From: an uncultured Bacteroides sp.
GTDB taxonomy: Bacteria; Bacteroidota; Bacteroidia; Bacteroidales; Bacteroidaceae
Assembly (NCBI GenBank): GCA_945965395.1
Contig: CAMFND010000042.1
Span: 1 to 49,194 of the forward strand
Length of the DNA stretch: 49,194 nt
Reading direction: 5' to 3'
A program made the translations under genes and the position numbers. Shown in pieces: positions 41,461 through 49,194 of the stretch (position 1 is its first letter; every line of letters starts with the position of its first letter). The notes under the pieces were generated by a model, which ran no database searches, was not told the DNA's origin, and saw only the letters and a program-made list of their open reading frames with translations.

Positions 41461-42135
41461 TTATTGTACACCATACTTGAACCGGATGCAGGATGAGAAA
41501 GGAAAGATAAAAGAAGCTGCCAGTATCCAGCCGATTCCTGCCCCGAACTGTGAATAGGCTCCGGGATAGGAGGAAACAAACAGCATGGACAGTAGTCCCA
41601 CTGATACCACAATGCATAGCATCCGCTGTTTCCACTGGGGCTCAATACAAATCCACGCAGTGAAGCCATAGCCTGCCACTGCTGCCACTATCCAGGGAAG
41701 CAACTGCTGGAGCATCATTCCTACAATTTCGGAAGGCAGGAACAGACGAACCACTGCCGAAAGGACCAGCGAAAGCAGCAGACAAAGCAACAAGATGACA
41801 CTGAAACCATACCACAGCATGGAGGCCATAATCTGTGTTTCTCCTGCCGGAAGATGGAGCGTCAGCTTCAGCCGTTTCTGCGTCATTTCGGGCACATACT
41901 GCACGACTCCCAATGCAATTCCGGCCAGTAGCAGCAGATACATCATCCACGGGGCAACCGATGTGCCCTGAAAAAGACAGCCATACCACACATTGACCGC
42001 TTCATTCAAACGGATTGCGTGGGTAAGGTCGATGTAGGTATAACCCACAGCCGCTGCCATCAGCAACAGCATCACCCCAATCAGGCGGCGGGTTTTCATC
42101 CATTCTTTATAAGACAAGGCTCTGAATAAATTCAT
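41461..42135 (-). CDS. ABC transporter membrane subunit (ABC-2-like)
   Basis: 224-residue polytopic membrane protein with about six helices (near 16-36, 62-80, 105-130, 142-165, 170-190 and 200-215). The MNLFRALSYKEWMKTRRLIGVMLLL opening is typical of ABC-2-type permeases. Four bases downstream of the ABC ATPase gene, so it is most likely the membrane partner. Substrate and direction unknown. Confidence 0.78.
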   Translation of the reverse strand: MNLFRALSYKEWMKTRRLIGVMLLLMAAAVGYTYIDLTHAIRLNEAVNVWYGCLFQGTSVAPWMMYLLLLAGIALGVVQYVPEMTQKRLKLTLHLPAGETQIMASMLWYGFSVILLLCLLLSLVLSAVVRLFLPSEIVGMMLQQLLPWIVAAVAGYGFTAWICIEPQWKQRMLCIVVSVGLLSMLFVSSYPGAYSQFGAGIGWILAASFIFPFSSCIRFKYGVQ

Positions 42136-42139
42136 GACA

Positions 42140-43021
42140 TTAATATTTACCTGTTAAACCAATAAATGCATCTTCCAGCGAAAGATTCTCTTCTGTAATT
42201 TCCGTGACACCCATCTCCTTCAACCGTTGTTCGACTTCGGCCTTTGGCAGAAAAGAATATACTTCCCATTTATCGCCCAATGCGGAGGGATGCCAGAAGT
42301 CTTCATCGGCTTCCAGCTTAAATGTATCTCCCGGACGGGTGAAACGGTATCGCTTGAAATGGTGCATGATTTCCTTTACCGGCTTATGCAACAGCAAGCG
42401 GCCATAGTCCATGATCATGCAATCATCTATCAGCAGTTCCATGTCCTGAATGATGTGCGAAGTGAGAAAGACTGTCTTGTTTTCTGCCGACGCATATTCC
42501 CGAAGGTATTCCACAAACAGACGACGATAACCCGGGTCCAGTCCCATGGAAAAATCATCCAGAATCAGCAGTTCCGGGTCCTGGGCAAAAAGCAGTCCCA
42601 GCGCTACCTGCGAACGCTGTCCGCACGACATGGTAGAAAGTTTCTGCGAAGGAAGTACCTGCAACTTTTTCAGCAATTCATAATAGGCCTCTTTCTTCCA
42701 TTTCGGGAAAAAGGCCGAATAAAATTTCTCTATCTGCGAAACCGTGAAGTAAGCATGTTGCACATGCCCTTCCAGCAACAGTCCCACCTTCGATTTGGTA
42801 AACGGAGAAAGGTGTTCCATCTCTTCACCAAACAGCCTGCACACACCCGAACGAGGCTTCAGGTAACCGTTGAGGATATTGATGATGGTGGTTTTCCCGG
42901 TGCCGTTCTTTCCCAACAGCCCCAGTACCTTTCCCTGCTCCACGTCGAAACTGAGATTTTCGTAAATCAAGCGGTTTCCGTAATAATGCGTAATATTTTC
43001 ACACTTTATTATTTTACTCAT
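42140..43021 (-). CDS. ABC transporter ATP-binding protein
   Basis: 293-residue ATPase with Walker A GKNGTGKTT (37-45), a Q-loop near LLLEGHVQ and a D-loop (GLDPG). The signature is degenerate: MSCGQ instead of LSGGQ, and the Walker B ends LLILDDF, with Asp where the catalytic Glu normally sits. The protein may hydrolyse ATP slowly or only in combination. The C-terminal extension (about 220-293) is typical of NatA/CcmA-like exporters' ATPases. It pairs with the permease gene downstream. Start ATG 43021, 25 bases after the barrel gene. Confidence 0.87.
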   Translation of the reverse strand: MSKIIKCENITHYYGNRLIYENLSFDVEQGKVLGLLGKNGTGKTTIINILNGYLKPRSGVCRLFGEEMEHLSPFTKSKVGLLLEGHVQHAYFTVSQIEKFYSAFFPKWKKEAYYELLKKLQVLPSQKLSTMSCGQRSQVALGLLFAQDPELLILDDFSMGLDPGYRRLFVEYLREYASAENKTVFLTSHIIQDMELLIDDCMIMDYGRLLLHKPVKEIMHHFKRYRFTRPGDTFKLEADEDFWHPSALGDKWEVYSFLPKAEVEQRLKEMGVTEITEENLSLEDAFIGLTGKY

Positions 43022-43046
43022 TGTAGAACAATTAAATGATTAGTTC

Positions 43047-44651
43047 TTAAAATTTTACACCAACCTTGATGACGGGTTGCATGAAATCCTTTCCTGCCAT
43101 TGTGGTCGTAAAAGCCCTGGCATACGTCACCTCACCTCGGACATAACCAGACAAGGCAGGAGTGATTTCTCTTTCATACCCCACAGCCGCATACGGCATC
43201 AGCCGGACAGCCGTCTGGTAATCGTATTCTTCCACCAGCAAGTCTGCTCTTTCTGCCGGGCGCTGCTGGTTCTCCGATACACCGGCATATTGTCCGTCTT
43301 CCTTCATACAGCCCCATCCGCCTTGCAAGCCTAGTCCAACGGAAGCAGTCCATACCTGCCGGCCTTTATACCAGTTTCTGGTACCCTGAAGCCATAGCCC
43401 TGTGACGTGCAGATTCTGCTTTCGGAAAAACGGATATTGCGATGCCGTCACAGAGCGGGAACGATAGTCCAGCTGCACTTCGGCCGACCAGTCTGAACGG
43501 CTCTCTTTACCTCCGGAAAGGAGTTGATACACCAGCCAGGCACGTAACTGGTCCCTGCTCATCACTTCATTACTACCGTAATAGACTATCTGCGATACGC
43601 CCAGTCCGTCCGTACTCTCCTTATATGAATTTTCCCTGTTTTCCAGTGATTTCAATGCGAAACCCAGTTCCATCGCCTGAAAAAGTCGGGATTGCCGCCA
43701 GGTAAGCTTTGCACGGTAACCCACCTCACTCCCTGTATGAGTAGAGTAGGTGATGGAAGTAGAAGAACCGCTTCCAAAACGTCCGGAAGTCTTTCGGATG
43801 AATACCTCCTGAAACCAGTGCAGGTCTCCGCGATAAAACTGTCCCTGAAAGGCCGCTTCATGTGTTTGGGTAAACAAGGGAGTCGTTTTCGAAGTATATC
43901 CACTTTCACCAAACACTTCACTGCGCCCGTAAAAGCCTCCAAAACTGATAAGAGAAGTATATTGACGGTCGGTCGTTCCATAAATTCCGAAGCCTACCGT
44001 TTCCACGTTGCGCAAATACCCGTAAGAAAGGCCGACCTGCCATCCGGAAAAAAGTTCGTACGAGAAGCCCGTCGACAAATGCAGGTTCATCAGGGAATTC
44101 TGATGCCGCAAGTCCTTGAACTTGGCGTAGTTTTCCGTACGGTACTCCAGTTGCCCTCCCCATGAAAGGCGAGGAGTGAGGAGATAGCCCGCTTCTCCTC
44201 TGAGCATGTACCATTCATGCCGTTTCGTACCGGCTCCCGAGTCGTCCATCTCCACAATGTCAAAAGGCGTTTCATCCGGATGCAGAAAAGCCGAACCCGA
44301 CATGTGCTTGCCTTTTTCCGTGCCGTATGCCATGGCACCTCCTAATACCAGCCGCGAGTTCAGCCTCCAGTAAGATTCGGTTGAGACCAATCCGCCCAGC
44401 CGGCTGTCCGACTGATCATAATTCACCAGTTTTCCGCTTCCGTAACTGCCTTCTGCCTGAAGATAAGAGATGCGTCCGCACTCCATCCCCGACAGAAAAG
44501 AAGGATTGCTTCCGGCAGAAGCCGCATACCTCCACAAGGTTTCCTGAAAGTCCGTCCTAAGAGGAGAGGAGGCCCCTGAGGGAACACTTCCCCAGGACCT
44601 GCCTCCCGCCACAAGTGCAAGAAAAAAGCAAGCGATACGATAATGCTTCAT
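43047..44651 (-). CDS. Outer-membrane beta-barrel protein (DUF6850-like)
   Basis: 534 residues with a signal peptide (about 1-21). The mature part is a run of short alternating amphipathic strands with aromatic girdles (LSTGFSYELFSGWQVGLSYGYLR; GGFYGRSEVFGESGYTSK) and a C-terminal FMQPVIKVGVKF, which is a typical beta-signal ending in Phe. It is probably an outer-membrane barrel of a Bacteroidales family (DUF6850, from memory). Two bases downstream of the DUF4876-like lipoprotein gene, so tightly coupled in expression. Function unknown. Confidence 0.78.
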   Translation of the reverse strand: MKHYRIACFFLALVAGGRSWGSVPSGASSPLRTDFQETLWRYAASAGSNPSFLSGMECGRISYLQAEGSYGSGKLVNYDQSDSRLGGLVSTESYWRLNSRLVLGGAMAYGTEKGKHMSGSAFLHPDETPFDIVEMDDSGAGTKRHEWYMLRGEAGYLLTPRLSWGGQLEYRTENYAKFKDLRHQNSLMNLHLSTGFSYELFSGWQVGLSYGYLRNVETVGFGIYGTTDRQYTSLISFGGFYGRSEVFGESGYTSKTTPLFTQTHEAAFQGQFYRGDLHWFQEVFIRKTSGRFGSGSSTSITYSTHTGSEVGYRAKLTWRQSRLFQAMELGFALKSLENRENSYKESTDGLGVSQIVYYGSNEVMSRDQLRAWLVYQLLSGGKESRSDWSAEVQLDYRSRSVTASQYPFFRKQNLHVTGLWLQGTRNWYKGRQVWTASVGLGLQGGWGCMKEDGQYAGVSENQQRPAERADLLVEEYDYQTAVRLMPYAAVGYEREITPALSGYVRGEVTYARAFTTTMAGKDFMQPVIKVGVKF

Positions 44652-44653
44652 GT

Positions 44654-45979
44654 TTAGTTTCTCAAAGAAGATTTGCTCCGCTGATGGAAGTCAGCTGTCG
44701 AATTGTTTGTATCCTGAAAAATAATTCTGGCTCCGTTTTTCAAGGATGCCTCGGCATCTATCCCGCTGGCATCGGTTGAATTTCCTACACCGAGCGAATA
44801 GTTATAGACCAGCTTTCCTTCATTCTCCGCAAGTGCTTCCGTAGCCTCTTTATCCACGTTGCGATACAAGGTATATCCCATTCCGCGGGTAAGTTCCACA
44901 TAGCCTGCATCTACCGAGGGAAGAAGGCGTTTCTGGTTGCCGTCGGCTCCCTGCACGAATACTTCGATACCGTCTACCACCCACTCTGCCGGCACTTTCT
45001 TACGCGGCTGACTGGCACTTCCTCCATAAAGGTTGGTGGTGGATGCATCGTCTACAAAAGCCTGTAGGGTAGTACCTTCCGGGCGGAACACAAAGAATGC
45101 CGGTCCGAACTGACTGACAGGCCATGCATTACCCAAACCATATTTGTAAGCCTTCAAGTAATGGTCGGTAGAAATAAGTTCGGAAGGCGACGGATAGTAT
45201 TTGGCATTGTTGAAGTCCTCAATGTCATACAGGCAGTAATAAGTACTGTTGGCCAGATTCACGGACTGAGAATAGGTCTGTGTGTGGTCGATGGCCCCAT
45301 TCAGTGCAATCACCAGTTCTTTTCCGGCTTCCAGCTGTATCTGCTTGTCGAAATACCAGACAGCCGTTCCGGCCGGTATCCATCCTTCTGCCGCATAAAA
45401 GAGTTCACCGTTCACGTAGTCCTTATTCGAAGCATGAGGGTTGTAAGGATTGACCATACCCAGTGCAAAGTCGCTGATGTCGAGTGTTTCCGAAGAATTG
45501 TTATACAGCACGACATACTGGTCCATGGCAAACGTACCCGAACCATCGTCTTTCGGACAGCCTCCTACATACAGTTCCTTAATCAGTACGGAACCTCCTG
45601 ATGACATTTCCAGTTTGATGGTAGCTTCTACCGTTTCCTGAGTCACATTGACCGATGTATTCAATCCATTGAAAAGATACACTTTGGCATCGGCCACCCG
45701 TTTGTCGGAAGCCGAAGCTTCATAGATACCTTGCGGCACTTCAAAAACAGCCACCCCTTCCGCATTGGTCGACTGACTTAAAGTAGTACTGCCCGACGTA
45801 TTCTTCAGGGTTACACTGACTCCCTCCACTGGTTCAAATCCGCTCCCCTCGGGATACACCAGCCGAATGCTTACACTGCTCACCTGATAACCGCTGTTTT
45901 CTTTCTCCTTACAGGCACTGAAAACCAGTATCTGGATTAAGACACAGCACGCAAATAACATCTTTTTCATCATACTCAT
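44654..45979 (-). CDS. DUF4876-like lipoprotein
   Basis: 441 residues with lipobox FSAC (Cys23). An N-terminal beta-sandwich (about 30-130) precedes a lamin-tail-like domain (LIKELYVGGCPKDDGSGTFAMDQYVVLYNNSSETLDISDFAL). This layout matches the Bacteroidales DUF4876 family. Probably outer-membrane anchored and partnered with the TonB receptor, whose C-terminal fragment ends six bases upstream. By analogy with other surface lipoprotein/TonB receptor pairs it may help capture substrate. Start ATG 45979. Confidence 0.8.
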   Translation of the reverse strand: MSMMKKMLFACCVLIQILVFSACKEKENSGYQVSSVSIRLVYPEGSGFEPVEGVSVTLKNTSGSTTLSQSTNAEGVAVFEVPQGIYEASASDKRVADAKVYLFNGLNTSVNVTQETVEATIKLEMSSGGSVLIKELYVGGCPKDDGSGTFAMDQYVVLYNNSSETLDISDFALGMVNPYNPHASNKDYVNGELFYAAEGWIPAGTAVWYFDKQIQLEAGKELVIALNGAIDHTQTYSQSVNLANSTYYCLYDIEDFNNAKYYPSPSELISTDHYLKAYKYGLGNAWPVSQFGPAFFVFRPEGTTLQAFVDDASTTNLYGGSASQPRKKVPAEWVVDGIEVFVQGADGNQKRLLPSVDAGYVELTRGMGYTLYRNVDKEATEALAENEGKLVYNYSLGVGNSTDASGIDAEASLKNGARIIFQDTNNSTADFHQRSKSSLRN

Positions 45980-45985
45980 ACGTGT

Positions 45986-46897
45986 TTATAGTTTTAATTT
46001 AAATGATATGCCATAGTTAAAGGGAGTGACCAGCGAAGAAGCAAACAGACTTCCCTCATTACCCGTCTGCCAGTTCTTTATCTTCTGCAAACTGTAGAAG
46101 AAATTATTGGCAAAAAATGACACCGTCAGGTACTTTCCTATTTCTTTCGATACATTCAGATTGGCCGAGAAATAGGAGGAATATCCCTGCTTCCTGAACA
46201 TATAGCCGGTAGTGCTTTTTACCACCAGTTTACTGAGTTCGTTATACAACTCCTTGTCATGTTCGGCAGCCCACAGGAACTTTTCCATAAACGGTATACG
46301 GGTTTCCATATCTTCTCTAGATACATAATACAGCGGATACGTAGCCACGTAACTGGCACCGTTATAAATATCCGTCTGGGTGGACGAGGGAAGATAATCA
46401 CTCTGTGAGTCGAGCACATAGCTCCGGGTTCCACCGCTGTATTCACTCAGGTTCTGCCGCGTATTCAGAAGAGTGCCCTCAAAACGCAGAGAGAAAATCA
46501 TTCTGATTTTCGGCACGTGCGTCACCAGGGTCAGGTTGGTGTTCAGTCGCTGCGTCATGAATCCGTTATAGTTGCCATTGCCTCCTACATAATAACCGAT
46601 GTATTTATAAGGCTGTCCGTCCGTATCGGTCAGGCTGCTGGTAGACGGTACCATCACTTCATCAATTCCTTTGTAGCGATAATACTTCCCGTCTATACGG
46701 ATGGAAGTATTGATTGCCTTTATCCGGTCAAAATCAAACACCCATTCCAGTCCCATCCGTGAAGAGGAAGAACCGTTCACATTCATGACGGCCGACTGGA
46801 AATCATGAATCTCCTTATAAGCAAGCGTTTGAGAGGGAAGTATCCCGTTCTTGTCGGACACGGTCACGACTCCTGTCGTACGATCAATACTATACAC
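45986..46897 (-). pseudogene. C-terminal barrel fragment of the disrupted TonB-dependent receptor
   Basis: 303-residue open frame representing the end of the receptor barrel, finishing FNYGISFKLKL. The 43 codons before it (46898-47026) are also open and continue the same reading frame, so the frame runs without a shift from 48922 to 45986 except for the TGA at 47027-47029. Taken together the intact receptor would have been about 978 codons. It lacks its own signal peptide and the GTG at 46897 is not a credible start, so it is most likely untranslated unless the stop is read through. Confidence 0.85.
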
Positions 46898-47026
46898 CCT
46901 GTCGGCCGAAGGTATCAGGCAATCATTGAGCGCGCTCTGGTCGGTCAGCTTATAATCAAACGGAGTATAGATACGCGTACTGGTATAAGGCTGTGACAGG
47001 GTGTTGTAGAAAAACGACAGCGAGAT

Positions 47027-48922
47027 TCATACCCCCTTCAGACGAATGTCCATTCCGGCTTCCCGCATAAGGCTGTACTGCCACTGCAACTCCGGATTAT
47101 AGACAGGAAGCACAGGATGGGTGTGATAAGCATAATAGGTCGTTCCGTCGGCCATTGCTCCAGGGGCAAATGCCAGACGGTCTACATACGTTTCCCGGGG
47201 ATACAGCATCTCGAACGAAGGAAGTTTCACCGCCTTCCCCCATCCGGCACGAAGGGTCGCCCCTCGAAAGAAACCATGCTCTTTTTCGCCAAATGAATAC
47301 TTGGCACTGAAACGGGGAGACAGACTGGATACGGTGCCATACACCGTGCCCGGAATGAAAGTCATGTCACTTCGGAGCCCTCCTTTAAGGAGCAGCTGCG
47401 AATGACGGAAAGACAGGGTTATCTCTTCTTCTGCATACGCAGCCAGATTGTGCATGAAAGGCAACTCATCGTAACGGTATTCCCTCCAGGTGGGAGCTAC
47501 CGACATGTCTTCATAATACGTTCCCTTACCCAGGTTACCTTCTCCTTTCATATCTGCTCCTGCCAGCAGGTTGCTGGTTACGCTCCCGATTTTATGGCTC
47601 CAGCGCGCTTTCAGGTAGGCAGTGTAATTTATGGGACGGCTATCGTTGAATGACGTCACATACCAGTAGCCGGTGGGCAACAAAATAATAGGTGAAGAGG
47701 GATTCTCTTCATATTTGGAAGCCACAAAATATCCTTCTTCCATAGTATGCAGTGCTGGCTGAACGGACGAAGCCGACTGGTTCTTCTTTTCTTCCACCCG
47801 CTTGTCGGCGTACGAGAAGGTCACTCCTCCACGCAAATTGGACAACCAGGGCGAGTTCACCATATAGTTAAATGAAAGACTGCTCCATAACGCATTGTCC
47901 CGATTCTTGGTATAAGTTTCCTTGAAAGCATCCGGATCGGCCTCTGTATTATTGCCTCCCACATTACCGTTCAGACTGAAATCAACAGACAAGGTTTTTC
48001 CAGTCTTTGTATGCAAACTGTTAGAGTATCTCACGCCAAACGCATTGCGTACATACGAGGTGTAGGGTGATGCAATGTCGGACACAGAGCGAACCCGCTC
48101 ATAGGACAGGTTCAGAACGCCTGCTTTTCCTCCCAGTTCCACTCCTTTACTTACGGCATACGACTGGGTGGTAGGACGCACTGCCACATCGACAATCAGC
48201 GGACTTTTTCCTTTGCGTGTCACGATTTTTACCACTCCGTTGGTCAGGTCGCCATATTCCACAGAAGGTACACCGGTGATGACTTCAATCCGTTCAACAT
48301 TGCTGTTGCCTATGTTACGGGTATCCGTCCCGGAAGTAGAAGCGGCCGTAGCATTACCCGATAAGCGTACCCCGTCCATCTCAACTACGGTTCCGAAATC
48401 GGGATTCCCCATTTCAGCTCTTTCTCCTCGCAGCGTAATTACCTGAGCGGAAGAAGTCAGACTCTTGAACTTGCTGGTCTGTTCTCCTGGCAAGAGACTT
48501 AACGCATCAGATACACTAACACTCTGTAAATGATCCAGTGCCGTACGACCCAGCGTGTATGCCGTAGTTGCATCTGCGGTTTTCCTTTCCGCCGTAACGG
48601 TCACTTCATTCAGAGCCAAAGTTTGTTCGGAAAGATATACCACAATGTTCTCCTTATCCTTCCTGACATCCAGTTGTAATTTATATTCTGAATAGCCTAA
48701 ACAGCGCACCAGCACCTCATGCTTTCCTTCTGGAAGATACTGAATGACGAACTTTCCTTGTGAATCAGTCATGGTACCAATGCCGCTTCCTTCGACCCAT
48801 AAAGTCGCAAACTCCACCGGTACTTTCGATTTGACATCGAGTACGGTTCCTGTTACTTTATACGACTGTCCCCAAGCTGTTAAACTAATACTTACAATGA
48901 AGCCTAAAACGATTATTTTCAT
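47027..48922 (-). CDS. TonB-dependent receptor, N-terminal part, truncated by in-frame TGA
   Basis: 631 residues: signal peptide (about 1-19), carboxypeptidase-regulatory-like domain (about 20-105: YKVTGTVLDVKSKVPVEFATLWVEGSG), plug domain (about 120-230: SVSVSDALSLLPG, VERIEVITGVPSVEYGDLTNGVVKIVTRKG) and roughly two thirds of the barrel. It stops at a TGA at 47027-47029 (RLKGV-stop), after which the same frame continues (ISLSFFYN). The ORF is therefore a nonsense-mutated receptor. Loss of the C-terminal strands, including the beta-signal, should prevent correct insertion into the outer membrane. Heads the operon with the DUF4876-like lipoprotein, barrel, ABC and PepSY genes. Possible causes are a strain mutation, a sequencing error or readthrough. 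Confidence 0.9.
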   Translation of the reverse strand: MKIIVLGFIVSISLTAWGQSYKVTGTVLDVKSKVPVEFATLWVEGSGIGTMTDSQGKFVIQYLPEGKHEVLVRCLGYSEYKLQLDVRKDKENIVVYLSEQTLALNEVTVTAERKTADATTAYTLGRTALDHLQSVSVSDALSLLPGEQTSKFKSLTSSAQVITLRGERAEMGNPDFGTVVEMDGVRLSGNATAASTSGTDTRNIGNSNVERIEVITGVPSVEYGDLTNGVVKIVTRKGKSPLIVDVAVRPTTQSYAVSKGVELGGKAGVLNLSYERVRSVSDIASPYTSYVRNAFGVRYSNSLHTKTGKTLSVDFSLNGNVGGNNTEADPDAFKETYTKNRDNALWSSLSFNYMVNSPWLSNLRGGVTFSYADKRVEEKKNQSASSVQPALHTMEEGYFVASKYEENPSSPIILLPTGYWYVTSFNDSRPINYTAYLKARWSHKIGSVTSNLLAGADMKGEGNLGKGTYYEDMSVAPTWREYRYDELPFMHNLAAYAEEEITLSFRHSQLLLKGGLRSDMTFIPGTVYGTVSSLSPRFSAKYSFGEKEHGFFRGATLRAGWGKAVKLPSFEMLYPRETYVDRLAFAPGAMADGTTYYAYHTHPVLPVYNPELQWQYSLMREAGMDIRLKGV

Positions 48923-48942
48923 ATCCTGATGATTTCAGGTGC

Positions 48943-48974
48943 AAAGGTATCCTTATTGGCAAATTGTGTCAATC
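48943..48974 (-). promoter_or_regulatory. Promoter of the TonB receptor operon
   Basis: Minus strand -7 box TACCTTTG (48950-48943) and ATTG (48974-48971) at the -33 position with a 20-base spacer; ATG is 21 bases downstream of the -7 box. Confidence 0.65.
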
Positions 48975-49056
48975 ACCAAAATTAGGTAATAGGAGAGGGG
49001 CCGCTCATCATTTTTAGGTATTTCAGGTACTGATGCAGAAATGGAGTTGAGGAAAC

Positions 49057-49091
49057 AAAAAAAGCTCTGAAAACCAATCGATTTTCAGAGC
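49057..49091 (-). terminator. Terminator of tRNA-Lys
   Basis: Perfect 10-bp stem GCTCTGAAAA (49064-49073) / TTTTCAGAGC (49082-49091), followed on the minus strand by seven Ts (49063-49057). Confidence 0.85.
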
Positions 49092-49119
49092 CTTTCCTCA
49101 TTTTGCCTCACGGCTTCGG

Positions 49120-49192
49120 TACACCCTCAGGGATTCGAACCCTGGACCCACTGATTAAGAGTCAGTTGCTCTACCAACTGAGCTAAGAGTGC
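49120..49192 (-). tRNA. tRNA-Lys (anticodon CUU)
   Basis: 73-base cloverleaf on the minus strand: acceptor GCACTCT pairing with AGGGTGT, D arm GCTCAGTTGGTAGAGC, anticodon stem ACTGA/TCAGT with loop CTCTTAA (anticodon CTT, reading AAG), T arm CAGGG-TTCGAAT-CCCTG and discriminator A. No CCA is encoded. Followed by an intrinsic terminator. Confidence 0.93.
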
Positions 49193-49194
49193 AT

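Noticed and set aside
47027..47029. TGA as a selenocysteine codon or a frameshift in the TonB receptor
   Set aside because: No selenocysteine-type hairpin or machinery is evident, TonB receptors are not selenoproteins, and both halves share one frame, so a single substitution is simpler.
49120..49192. Integration site for a mobile element in tRNA-Lys
   Set aside because: No integrase or duplicated tRNA end is visible in the window; the tRNA is intact with its own terminator.

Overview
The window is a stretch of Bacteroidales chromosome, most likely from the Bacteroides/Phocaeicola group. Three things point there: several genes are preceded by the Bacteroidetes -7 box (TAnnTTTG), clear Shine-Dalgarno sequences are mostly absent, and many products are Bacteroidales-type families (CarboxypepD_reg-like TonB receptor, DUF5686, DUF4857/DUF4876-like proteins, DUF4143 ATPase). 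The species cannot be fixed from the sequence alone. No gene-free gap exceeds about 290 bases. There is no rRNA, CRISPR array, transposase or integrase.

Layout. 1-4764 (minus): a DUF4143-type ATPase, then a type I restriction-modification operon (hsdM, a RhuM-family gene, hsdS cut by the window edge). 4865-7537 (plus): a thiamine salvage pair (PnuC-type transporter and thiamine pyrophosphokinase), aquaporin Z and a small DUF486 membrane protein. 7551-13077 (minus): two envelope proteins, an M16 peptidase and thioredoxin reductase. 13173-15429 (plus): aspS and a GtrA-like gene, convergent with an ACT-domain/phenylacetate-CoA ligase pair. 17439-22481 (minus): an operon of a lipoprotein, rsmG, a metallo-beta-lactamase-fold hydrolase and gcvP. 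Then lipB, a secreted SGNH hydrolase and a hexapeptide acyltransferase.

25007-38821 (minus) is a tightly packed 13-gene cluster and the most interesting part of the window. It encodes its own ketosynthase, acyl carrier protein, two hotdog dehydratase-like proteins, ketoreductase, thioesterase, polyene-type FAD oxidoreductase, LolA-like carrier and MMPL exporter. These are joined to a CDP-alcohol phosphatidyltransferase, a flippase-like membrane protein, a GNAT-like acyltransferase and a DUF5686 outer-membrane protein. The combination resembles aryl-polyene/flexirubin clusters but lacks a recognisable chain-length factor, starter ligase and ammonia lyase, so the product is probably an unusual outer-membrane polyketide or acyl lipid.

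39108-48922 (minus) is an eight-gene envelope transport operon: TonB receptor, DUF4876-like lipoprotein, outer-membrane barrel, ABC ATPase, permease, DUF4857-like protein, Cys/His lipoprotein and PepSY-type membrane protein. It suggests metal or cofactor uptake. Its receptor gene carries a single in-frame TGA. A tRNA-Lys(CUU) with terminator closes the window.

Non-coding structure includes three 12-bp repeats at an exact 22-bp period in the leader of the DUF4143 ATPase gene, a duplicated promoter-like segment before the thiamine genes, tandem small palindromes between thiN and aqpZ (related motifs recur near 24.9 kb), and a strong terminator-like hairpin inside the GtrA-like coding region.
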